Source: Actinoallomurus soli (lineage in GTDB: Bacteria; Actinomycetota; Actinomycetes; Streptosporangiales; Streptosporangiaceae). Taken from it: a stretch of 64,000 nucleotides of DNA. Both the position numbers and the translations under genes were made by a program. The notes below the pieces were generated by a model. That model saw only the letters and a list, made by a program, of their open reading frames with translations, searched no databases and was not told where the DNA came from. Shown here one piece after another: positions 1 to 6,752 of the stretch. The DNA lies in assembly GCF_024055715.1 (NCBI RefSeq), contig NZ_JAMXMV010000001.1, positions 1,178,001-1,242,000 of the forward strand. The letters run 5' to 3'. Position 1 is the first letter of the stretch. The number at the start of each line of letters is the position of its first letter.

Positions 1-777
1 CGCGTCGACCATGGTGTTCACCTGCACGGCGGAGTCGGCCACCGCGACGTCGTAGTAGACCGACCGCAGGTATTCCCGTATCGGGCGCCGCACCAGCTCC
101 CGATACGCGGCGACGACCCGGGGCGCTGCGGCGATGCGGTGCCCGAGGTAGGGGACGGCGCCACCGCCGTGCGACAGGATCCAGTTGACGTTCGGGTAGC
201 GGTCCAGGACCCCGTTGAACACGAGGGTCATGAAGACCCGCGTGGTGTCGAACACGTACTCGCCGATCCAGTGCTGCCAGGGGAGGTCCGGGGTCTCCTT
301 GGGCTCCACCGGGTGCAGCAGGACCGTGGCGGCCCGCTCATCGAGTGCTTCGTACACCGGTTCCCATCGCGGGTCTCCCACGTAGGTCCCGTCCACCTGC
401 GAGACCAGGTAGACCCCGTCCAGGTCGAGGTCGTCGTAGATGTGGTCGATCTCGGCGAGGGCGGCGTCCACGCCCGGCAGTGGGACGGCGCCGAAGACGC
501 CGAACCGCCGCGGATGCCGGCGGACGACGTCGGCGCCGATGTCGTTGACGTCCCTGGCCAGTTCGCTCGCCTCGTGTTGATCGCCGAAGTAGACCCCGGT
601 CTCGGCCAGGCAGGAGAGGACGCCGGTGTCGATGCCCCATTCGTCCATGAACTGGAGATGGGCCTCCGGGGTCCAGGGAGTCAGGTCGACCCCGCCGGTC
701 CAGTTGATGCCGTGGCGGACGAGGGCTTGCACGTAGGGCTCGGGCAGGAAGTGGGTGTGGACATCGATCTTGGGCAT
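1..777 (-). CDS. Amidohydrolase family protein (ACMSD-like), C-terminus cut by window edge
   Basis: The frame is open from an ATG at 777 to base 1 (259 codons), so the C-terminus is missing. The protein opens MPKIDVHTHFLP, the metal-binding HxH motif of the amidohydrolase-2 superfamily, which covers metal-dependent TIM-barrel hydrolases and decarboxylases such as ACMSD and gamma-resorcylate decarboxylase. Further motifs are LLHPVE (third metal His) and ILSHGGGAVPYLGHR near residue 220. A GGAGGAG ribosome site lies just upstream of the ATG. It is divergent from the TetR gene at 882, which probably controls it. The substrate cannot be told; an aromatic carboxylate or a lactone is typical. Family assignment is firm, function open. 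Confidence 0.85.
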   Translation of the reverse strand, partial: MPKIDVHTHFLPEPYVQALVRHGINWTGGVDLTPWTPEAHLQFMDEWGIDTGVLSCLAETGVYFGDQHEASELARDVNDIGADVVRRHPRRFGVFGAVPLPGVDAALAEIDHIYDDLDLDGVYLVSQVDGTYVGDPRWEPVYEALDERAATVLLHPVEPKETPDLPWQHWIGEYVFDTTRVFMTLVFNGVLDRYPNVNWILSHGGGAVPYLGHRIAAAPRVVAAYRELVRRPIREYLRSVYYDVAVADSAVQVNTMVDA

Positions 778-788
778 CGGAACCGCTC

Positions 789-840
789 CTCCAAAAGTTT
801 GGATAGATCTCTCCAGAACCATAGGGCGGATATTTTGGAG
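789..840. promoter_or_regulatory. Candidate TetR operator region with nested inverted repeats
   Basis: The 104-base gap between the divergent amidohydrolase and TetR genes is AT-richer than its flanks. It holds a near-perfect 16-base palindrome TGGATAGATCTCTCCA (800-815, 14 of 16 positions symmetric) and a wider inverted pair, CTCCAAAA (789-796) with TTTTGGAG (833-840). LmrA/YxaF-type TetR proteins bind such sites between divergent genes. Assignment to this TetR is inferred from position. Confidence 0.4.
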
Positions 841-881
841 AAGCAACACCAGAATCCGGTAGGGTCGAAGCTGAGAAAGGG

Positions 882-1511
882 GTGAGGCCGGTCGTGGCCG
901 AGAGGTGGACGGCGAAAGGGGCCGCGACGCGGTCCCGCATCATCGATGCGGCGGCGGCGCTGATCTACGAGCGTGGACTCGCCTCGGTCGGGATCAACGA
1001 TGTCCGGGAGGCCACCTCCACCAGCCACGGGCAGGTCTTCCACTACTTCCCCGGCGGCCGCGCCGAGATCCTGCGGGCTGTGGTGGAGCGTCAGGCACGG
1101 CAGGCGCTGGACGACCAGCGCCCCGAGCTCGACGCGCTCGATTCCCGGGAGTCATGGCAGGCATGGCGCAGCCGACTGCTCGCGGTGCACTCGGCCCGTG
1201 GCGCCGCCGGCGGCTGCCCCCTGGGCTCGCTCGCCGCACAGATGGCGGAGAGCGACCCGGAGGCCGCACGACTGATCGACGCCGGGTTCGACGTCTGGGC
1301 CGCTCACTTCGAACGCGGACTCGAGGCCATGCGCGCGAACGGTGACCTGGAACCGGCCACTGACGTGCCCGCCCTCGCCCGCGCCATCCTCGCCCTCGTG
1401 CAGGGGGGATTCGTCCTCATGCAGGCGTCACGATCCATCGAGAGGCTGTCACAAGCCCTGGACGCCGTGCTGCTCCTCGTGCGTGAGAACGCGACCGACG
1501 ACCAGGGCTGA
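882..1511 (+). CDS. TetR/AcrR family regulator (LmrA/YxaF-like)
   Basis: A 209-residue protein with a GTG start. GAAAGGGG lies directly upstream; a second in-frame GTG at 894 is possible. Residues about 15-62 form the TetR helix-turn-helix (IIDAAAALIYERGLASVGIN through HGQVFHYFPGG). The ligand domain carries GGCPLGSLAAQM, typical of the LmrA/YxaF branch (TetR C-terminal domain with a conserved Cys), whose members often sense aromatics or flavonoids. It is divergent from the amidohydrolase gene and 45 bases ahead of the sugar kinase gene on the same strand, so it could control either side. The ligand is unknown. Confidence 0.85.
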   Translation: MRPVVAERWTAKGAATRSRIIDAAAALIYERGLASVGINDVREATSTSHGQVFHYFPGGRAEILRAVVERQARQALDDQRPELDALDSRESWQAWRSRLLAVHSARGAAGGCPLGSLAAQMAESDPEAARLIDAGFDVWAAHFERGLEAMRANGDLEPATDVPALARAILALVQGGFVLMQASRSIERLSQALDAVLLLVRENATDDQG

Positions 1512-1556
1512 CCGCGGTCATCGACCGCACCGACCACCGGGAGGAGGGATCGCCGG

Positions 1557-3035
1557 ATGAGCCTGCTGCTCGGAGTCGACATCGGCACGTCCAGTTCCAA
1601 AGGAGTGCTGACCACTCCCGACGGCGAGGTGGTCGCGACGGCGGTGCGCGAGCACGCGGTGTCGCGGCCGCGCCCCGGCTGGGCCGAGCACGACGCCCGT
1701 ACGGTCTGGTGGGACGGGTTCGCCGCCGTCACCCGCAAGCTGCTCGCGCGGGCCGACGCCCCGGTCGCGGGCGTCGGCGTCAGCGGCATCGGACCGTGCG
1801 CGCTGCCCGCGACCGCCGCCGGCGAACCGCTGAGACCGGCGATCCTCTACGGCGTCGACGCGCGCGCGGTCGCCGAGATCGAGGAGCTGACCGCGCGCTA
1901 CGGCGCCGAGACCGTCATCGAACGCGGCGGCTCGCCGCTGACCACCCAGGCGGTCGGGCCCAAGCTCGCCTGGCTGCGCCGCCACGAGCCGGAAGCGTGG
2001 GAGCGCACGCGGCGGCTGTTCATGGCGAGCTCCTACCTCGTGCACGAGCTGACGGGGGAGTACGTCCTCGACCACCACTCGGCCAGCCAGAGCTCGCCGC
2101 TGTACGACAGCCGCGAGCACGCCTGGATCCCCGACTGGGCGGCGGAGATCGCCCCGGGCCTGGACCTGCCGCCGCTCGCCTGGCCCGGCGAGGTCGTCGG
2201 CGCGGTCACCGGGACGGCGGCCGATCGAACGGGCCTTCCCGCGGGGACCCCGGTCATCGCCGGCACCATCGACGCGTGGGCCGAGGCGGTGAGCGTCGGG
2301 GTCACCGAGCCCGGCGACGTCATGGTGATGTACGGCACGACGATGTTCCTCATCGAGGTCCTCGCGGCACGCCGCACCTGGCCGGGCCTGTGGGGCACGG
2401 TCGGCGTGACGCCCGGCACGTACGACCTGGCGGCGGGCATGGCGACCTCGGGCGCGGTCACCGACTGGCTGCGGCATCTGACCGGCGCGGAGTACGACGA
2501 GCTCACCGAGGAGGCGCGCGCGGCCGGGCACGGGGCGGGCGGGCTGATCATGCTGCCGTACTTCGCCGGCGAGCGCACTCCGCTGTTCGACCCGGACGCG
2601 CGGGGACTCGTCCTCGGCCTGACCCTCGACCATGGCCGCGGGCACCTCTACCGGGCGGCCCTGGAGGGCACGGCGTTCGGCGTCCGGCACAACCTGGAGG
2701 CGATGCGGGCGGCGGGCGGCGAGGCCCGGCGGCTGGTCGCCGTGGGCGGCGGCACCAAGGGCGGGCTGTGGACGCGGATCGTGTCGGACGTGCTCGGCCG
2801 CTCCCAGGAGCTGCCCTCGGTCACGATCGGCGCCTGTTACGGCGACGCGCTGCTGGCCGCGCGCGCCACGGGCCTGTCGGACGGCGCGGGGTGGAACCCT
2901 CCCGCGGGCGTCGTCGAGCCCGACCCGGCCGCCGGACGGATCTACGACGGGTTGTACGAGCTGTACCGCGGCCTTTACCCGGCCACCCGCGAGGCGGCCC
3001 ACGCCCTGGCAGCCCTCTCCCGTGACCCGGCCTGA
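1557..3035 (+). CDS. FGGY-family carbohydrate kinase (xylulokinase-like)
   Basis: 492 residues, the usual length for FGGY kinases, which phosphorylate pentoses, polyols or glycerol using ATP. It opens LLGVDIGTSSSKGVL (first phosphate loop of the actin-like ATPase fold). It has the middle signatures VMVMYGTTMFL and GLIMLPYFAGERTPLFDP, and the C-terminal adenosine motif VAVGGGTKGGLWTRIVSDVLG. The ATG is preceded by GGGAGGAGGG at a good distance. No dehydrogenase, isomerase or sugar transporter lies beside it, so the substrate is not set by context. Xylulose or a similar ketose is likeliest from sequence. Confidence 0.85.
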   Translation: MSLLLGVDIGTSSSKGVLTTPDGEVVATAVREHAVSRPRPGWAEHDARTVWWDGFAAVTRKLLARADAPVAGVGVSGIGPCALPATAAGEPLRPAILYGVDARAVAEIEELTARYGAETVIERGGSPLTTQAVGPKLAWLRRHEPEAWERTRRLFMASSYLVHELTGEYVLDHHSASQSSPLYDSREHAWIPDWAAEIAPGLDLPPLAWPGEVVGAVTGTAADRTGLPAGTPVIAGTIDAWAEAVSVGVTEPGDVMVMYGTTMFLIEVLAARRTWPGLWGTVGVTPGTYDLAAGMATSGAVTDWLRHLTGAEYDELTEEARAAGHGAGGLIMLPYFAGERTPLFDPDARGLVLGLTLDHGRGHLYRAALEGTAFGVRHNLEAMRAAGGEARRLVAVGGGTKGGLWTRIVSDVLGRSQELPSVTIGACYGDALLAARATGLSDGAGWNPPAGVVEPDPAAGRIYDGLYELYRGLYPATREAAHALAALSRDPA

Positions 3036-3116
3036 GCCGGGGCCGTCCCGGCCGTCCGGCCCTCGACGAAGGCCGACGCGGTCGGCGGCTGAGCGGCGCG
3101 GCCGGGGCACGGGTGG

Positions 3117-3821
3117 GTGAACTCCGGTCTCGCCGGCGGTTCACTGGTAACCGTGGGTGTCCTCGACCTCGCCTGCTTCGCCGTGGTCATGGCCACCGGT
3201 GTCGTCTCGGTCGGCGTCGGTGACCAGGGCCTGGGCGTGCTGTCCGGCGCTCTGCTGTGGATCGCCGTCGCGGCGTACGCCGTGCTCGTGGCCGTGACCG
3301 GATGGCGTGTCATCGCCCTCCGGTCCGGCCTGTGGGCCGAACTGACCGACCCGCGGCGCGCCTTCGGGTCCTTCACGTTCGTCGCCGGCACCGACGTGCT
3401 CGGGACCCGCCTCGCCGCGGCGGGACAGGATCGGATCGCGCTCGCGCTGCTGGCCGTCGGCTGCCTGGGCTGGCTCGTCCTGGGGTATCTCGTCCCCGCG
3501 GCCGTTCTCCGGAACCGGGCGGACCGGCCGGGGCCGGTCGGCGCCGACGGCACGTGGTTCCTGTGGACGGTGGCCGTTCAGTCCGTGGCCGTCCTCGCCG
3601 CGACCCTCGAACCGGTGAGTCCCGGGCTCCGGTCCGCGCTGGCGCCGGTCGCCATCGTGTCCTGGGCGGTGGGCGTCTTCCTCTACGCCGTCACCGGTGT
3701 CCTGGTCGCGGTGCGGCTCCTGTTCCGTCCGCCGCGCCCGGAGGACCTCACCCCGCCGTACTGGGTCGCCATGGGCGCCACCGCGATCACGGCCCTGGCC
3801 GGGCGCGCCTCGTCCGGATGA
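3117..3821 (+). CDS. TehA/TDT-family transporter, N-terminal part (frameshifted gene)
   Basis: 234 codons from a GTG, giving about seven hydrophobic helices of the tellurite-resistance/C4-dicarboxylate (TDT) carrier family. Typical motifs are FAVVMATGVVSVG near residue 20, DPRRAFGSFTFVAGTDVLG near 80 and GTWFLWTVAVQSVAVLAA near 145. The frame ends abruptly after PPYWVAMGATAITALAG with five non-family residues. The family sequence resumes at once in the next frame, in the downstream gene. Restoring one G at the GGG run 3801-3803 would read AGARLVRM, the expected family sequence. It is therefore either a pseudogene, a sequencing error or a naturally split protein. Confidence 0.75.
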   Translation: MNSGLAGGSLVTVGVLDLACFAVVMATGVVSVGVGDQGLGVLSGALLWIAVAAYAVLVAVTGWRVIALRSGLWAELTDPRRAFGSFTFVAGTDVLGTRLAAAGQDRIALALLAVGCLGWLVLGYLVPAAVLRNRADRPGPVGADGTWFLWTVAVQSVAVLAATLEPVSPGLRSALAPVAIVSWAVGVFLYAVTGVLVAVRLLFRPPRPEDLTPPYWVAMGATAITALAGRASSG

Positions 3822-4168
3822 CCGACGCGCCGGCGATCGAGACCGTCCGGGGCGCGGCGGCCGCCTCGGTGGTGTTCTGGGCCTTCGGGACCTGGCTGAT
3901 CCCCGCACTGGTGGCGGCCGAATGGTGGCGGCACGTGACCCATCGGATCCCCCTGCGCTACGACACCGACCTGTGGTCGATCGTCTTCCCGCTCGGCATG
4001 TACGGCGTCGCGAGCCACGATCTCGGGCGGGCCGAGCGCTTCCCCCTCATGCGCCTCATCGGTGACGGCGCGATGTGGGTGACGCCGGCGGTCTGGGGGC
4101 TGACCTTCGCCGCCATGCTCGTCCACCTCGCGCGCGGACCGCGTGGCACGCCGTCCGCCGGAGTCTGA
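3818..4168 (+). CDS. TehA/TDT-family transporter, C-terminal part (frameshifted gene)
   Basis: 116 codons carrying the last three helices of a TDT carrier: SVVFWAFGTWLIPALVAAEW, then HRIPLRYDTDLWSIVFPLGMYGV, then a terminal VWGLTFAAMLVHLA helix. The available ATG overlaps the stop of the upstream part as ATGA (3818-3821), so coupled translation into two chains is formally possible. The family, however, is normally one chain of about 340 residues, and both parts together give that length. A one-base deletion near 3801 is the simplest explanation. Confidence 0.7.
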   Translation: MTDAPAIETVRGAAAASVVFWAFGTWLIPALVAAEWWRHVTHRIPLRYDTDLWSIVFPLGMYGVASHDLGRAERFPLMRLIGDGAMWVTPAVWGLTFAAMLVHLARGPRGTPSAGV

Positions 4169-4305
4169 CGTGGTCTCCGGCGGGGCGGTGCCCTCTCGGC
4201 GTCGACCGCCGGGGGCGTAACGTCGGAGGTGAGGCGTCCGCCTCGTTCACCGACCGGCTTCACGCGGATGATGCCCGCACATGACTCAGGATCCCCGGAG
4301 CGGCG

Positions 4306-4509
4306 ATGCCAACGCTGATCGCCGGACTTCTGCTCGGCCTGGTGGCGGGCCTGGTCGCCGGCGTGCTGGTGGGTCTCGTCGTCGGGCTCGTCGTGTTCCT
4401 GACGGCCGGGCTCGTGGCCGGGCTGATCGCGGGCCTGCTCCTCGGCCTCGTCCTCGGGCTGGCCGTCGGGTTGCTGCTGGGGAGCTTCCTGGGCCGGTCA
4501 CGCCGATGA
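4306..4509 (+). CDS. Tiny Gly/Leu/Val-rich membrane protein
   Basis: 67 residues, almost entirely hydrophobic and made of degenerate 4-residue units of the GLVA / GLLL / GLVV kind (for example LVAGLVAGVLVGLVVGLVV). It ends in a basic tail LGRSRR. A GGAG sits 5 bases before the ATG. It could span the membrane twice, with GxxxG-like packing faces, or be a long membrane-embedded glycine-zipper helix pair. I know no function for it. Simple-sequence DNA can open such frames by chance, but the clean start, ribosome site and positive C-terminal tail favour a real gene. Confidence 0.5.
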   Translation: MPTLIAGLLLGLVAGLVAGVLVGLVVGLVVFLTAGLVAGLIAGLLLGLVLGLAVGLLLGSFLGRSRR

Positions 4510-4517
4510 CCGCCTCG

Positions 4518-5747
4518 TCACTGCTCGCGCATTCCCCAGGGTGAGCCGTACTCGCTCAGCAGGTCGAGGAAGGGCCGGGCCGGGAACGCCTCGGGGCCGA
4601 GCACGCCGGTGCCGGTCCAGGCGCCGGTCGCGACGAGTTCGAGGGCGACCACCGGGTTGACGGCGGTCTGCCAGACCACGGCCTGGGAGCCGTACTCGCG
4701 CATCGACCACTGGTTGTCGACGACGTGGTAGAGGTACACCTCGCGCGGCCGGCCGTCCTTGGCGCCCTTCACCCAGGTGCCGGCGCAGGTCCTGCCGTGC
4801 ATGCGGTCGCCGAGGCCGGCCGGGTCGGGCAGCGCGGCGGCGACCACGTCGCGCGGGGAGACCGCGGCGGGACCGCGGTCGGTGGCGACGGTGAGCGGGG
4901 CGGTGCGGTCCAGGCCGAGGTCGTGCAGGGTCCTGAGCTTGTCGATGAAGTCCTCGCCGAGTCCGTACTTGAAGGTGACGCGCCCGGCGTCGACCCACCG
5001 GGGGACCAGGAGCACCTCCTCGTGCTCGACGTTGACGCACTCGACCGGGCCGATGCCCTCGGGAAAGTCGAAGACCTCGGGCTCGCTGAAGGGCGCCGTC
5101 GTGAACCAGCCGCGCTCCTTCTCGTAGATCACGGGCGGGTTCAGGCACTCCTCGATGGTGGTCCAGATGCTGAAGGAGGGCGCGAAGTCATAGCCGTCCA
5201 CGGTCAGGTTCGCGCCGTCGCGGATGCCGATCTCCTCGATCTCGTCGAAGAGCTCGTCCGCCGCGTACCGGGCGAAGACGTCCGACAGGCCGGGCTCGAC
5301 GCCCATGCCGACCAGGGCCAGGAGCCCGGACTCGCGGTAGTCCCCGGCGCGCGCGAACTGGTCGTCGCCGAGCTTGACCCCGCACAGCTCGTACGGGCGT
5401 TCCGGGTGCGGATGGGACAGGGACATCGCCATGTCGAGGTAGTGCGCGCCGGCGTCGTGCGCCGCCTCGAACAGCGGCAGGACGAAGCGCGGGTCGGTCG
5501 CGTTGAGCAGCACGTCGCAGCGGTGCTCGCGCAGCAGGGCGGCGACCGCGGCCCGGTCGCCGGCGTCGACTCGGGCGGAGCCGAAGCGCGACCCGGCCGT
5601 GCCCGGGGTCGTCACGGCGGCCACCGCGGCCTCCGCGCGGCGGAGGTCGTGGTCGGCGACGACCATGTGCTCGAAGTAGTCGCGCCGGGCGGCGATCCGA
5701 GTGATCGCGGAGCCGACGCCTCCCGCGCCCACCAGCAGAATTCGCAC
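4518..5747 (-). CDS. Saccharopine dehydrogenase-family NAD(P)-dependent oxidoreductase
   Basis: 409 residues from a GTG, with AAAGGTGAT about 10 bases upstream. The N-terminus MRILLVGAGGVGSAI is a Rossmann GxGxxG dinucleotide site. It is followed by the saccharopine-dehydrogenase pattern of a second acidic strand (VVADHDL), the ALLREHRCDVLLNATDPRFVLP helix-strand and GVEPGLSDVFARYA near 175. The family makes or splits saccharopine-type secondary amines, including carboxynorspermidine and related opines. The exact substrate is not visible. It is divergent from the TetR gene at 5862 (114-base gap), which is its likely regulator. Confidence 0.85.
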   Translation of the reverse strand: MRILLVGAGGVGSAITRIAARRDYFEHMVVADHDLRRAEAAVAAVTTPGTAGSRFGSARVDAGDRAAVAALLREHRCDVLLNATDPRFVLPLFEAAHDAGAHYLDMAMSLSHPHPERPYELCGVKLGDDQFARAGDYRESGLLALVGMGVEPGLSDVFARYAADELFDEIEEIGIRDGANLTVDGYDFAPSFSIWTTIEECLNPPVIYEKERGWFTTAPFSEPEVFDFPEGIGPVECVNVEHEEVLLVPRWVDAGRVTFKYGLGEDFIDKLRTLHDLGLDRTAPLTVATDRGPAAVSPRDVVAAALPDPAGLGDRMHGRTCAGTWVKGAKDGRPREVYLYHVVDNQWSMREYGSQAVVWQTAVNPVVALELVATGAWTGTGVLGPEAFPARPFLDLLSEYGSPWGMREQ

Positions 5748-5784
5748 GGAGATACATCACCTTTCATGCGTTTTATGGATATCT

Positions 5785-5797
5785 GAGCGGTTCGCTC
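5785..5797. promoter_or_regulatory. Small inverted repeat between saccharopine-DH-like gene and TetR
   Basis: GAGCG-GTT-CGCTC is a perfect 5-base inverted repeat in the shared 114-base promoter gap. It could be a TetR operator. The arms are short and such GC-rich repeats arise easily, so this is tentative. Confidence 0.25.
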
Positions 5798-5861
5798 GCT
5801 TGAGACCGATCCAACGGCCGATCCCCACATAACGTCAACCCTGTTGGCATAAGCTCGCCCC

Positions 5862-6593
5862 ATGGCGAAGAAGGTGGTGCAGGAGGGAGAGCGCCGGCGG
5901 CGCCGGCGGACCAAGCAGGGCCTGGTGCTCAGCCACGACCTGATCATCGAGACGGCGCTGCGCCTGCTGCGCGAACACGGCGCGCAGGGCCTCACCGCGC
6001 GCCGCCTCGGCCTGGCCCTGGGCGCGGACCCCAGCACCGTCTACCGGTACTTCGACGGCATGGACGACCTGATCCTCGCCCTGGCGGACGAACTGATGGG
6101 GCGGGCCGTCTCCGGCTGGAGCACGACGGGCGACTGGCGGCGCGACCTGCGTGAACTGGGTCTGCGCATTCACGCCACCTACCTCGCCCACCCCCAGGCG
6201 GCCGTGCTCACGGCCGCCCGCGTCAGCGGACGGTCGCAGGAGATCGCCGCCGACGAGGCGATCCTGGGCCTCCTGCGCGGCGCGGGGTTCCCCGACCCGT
6301 CGGCGGTGCGGATCTACCACGCCTTCATCGACCAGGCCCTCGCCTTCGCCGCGCTGGACGCCGCGACGCTGACCCTCCCGGAGCCCGCCCTCCGCGCCGA
6401 CCGGACGATCTGGCGCGCGACGTACGCGCGGCTCCCGGAGCGAACGCATCCCAACATCACCGCGGTCGCGGACCTGCTGGCCGGGCAGATGAACTCCAGC
6501 GCCTTCCCGGTTGCCCTCGACCTGCTGCTCGCCAGCGCCGCCGCCGACCTCGCCTCCGCCGCGCCCGGCGGCCGCGCCGGCGGAGGGGGATAA
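5862..6593 (+). CDS. TetR/AcrR family transcriptional regulator
   Basis: 243 residues. A very basic N-terminal tail (GERRRRRRTKQG) precedes the TetR helix-turn-helix at about 26-70 (IIETALRLLREHGAQGLTARR, then GADPSTVYRYFDGMDDL). The C-terminal half is a helical ligand domain with no recognised subfamily signature; it ends in a Gly-rich tail (GGRAGGGG). Divergent orientation suggests it controls the saccharopine-dehydrogenase-like gene. The inducer is unknown. Confidence 0.85.
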   Translation: MAKKVVQEGERRRRRRTKQGLVLSHDLIIETALRLLREHGAQGLTARRLGLALGADPSTVYRYFDGMDDLILALADELMGRAVSGWSTTGDWRRDLRELGLRIHATYLAHPQAAVLTAARVSGRSQEIAADEAILGLLRGAGFPDPSAVRIYHAFIDQALAFAALDAATLTLPEPALRADRTIWRATYARLPERTHPNITAVADLLAGQMNSSAFPVALDLLLASAAADLASAAPGGRAGGGG

Positions 6594-6666
6594 CGGCGGC
6601 GGAGGGCGGTGACGGTGATGCAGGGCGGTGACGGCGGCGGAGGGCGGTAACGGCGCTGGAGGGCGG
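6591..6666 (+). repeat. Four 19-base tandem repeats after the TetR stop codon
   Basis: Four head-to-tail units of the pattern TRACGGYGNYGSAGGGCGG begin at 6591, 6610, 6629 and 6648. A fifth degenerate start (TAACGAAG) follows at 6667. The first unit begins with the TAA stop of the TetR gene. The array ends about 85 bases before the kinase start codon, so it lies in or next to the kinase promoter region. Confidence 0.8.
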
Positions 6667-6752
6667 TAACGAAGTCGTACAGTCCGCCTGACTTCCTGTC
6701 CGGAACAGGGAGGATGGTGCCCCGGTGTGCCCTGCGGAGCGGAGGAGACGGG

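Noticed and set aside
1518-3110. A 530-codon minus-strand frame opposite the sugar kinase gene
   Set aside because: Low-complexity Arg/Gly/Ala/Val protein mirroring the codon structure of the kinase gene; no ribosome site or domain.
4101-4112. GACCTTCGCC matches inside coding genes (also near 18842) as DosR boxes
   Set aside because: They lack the leading GG and lie deep inside genes, as expected by chance from Thr/Phe/Ala codons.
6591-6666. CRISPR-like reading of the tandem repeats
   Set aside because: Units are contiguous 19-mers without spacers, and no cas gene is in the window.
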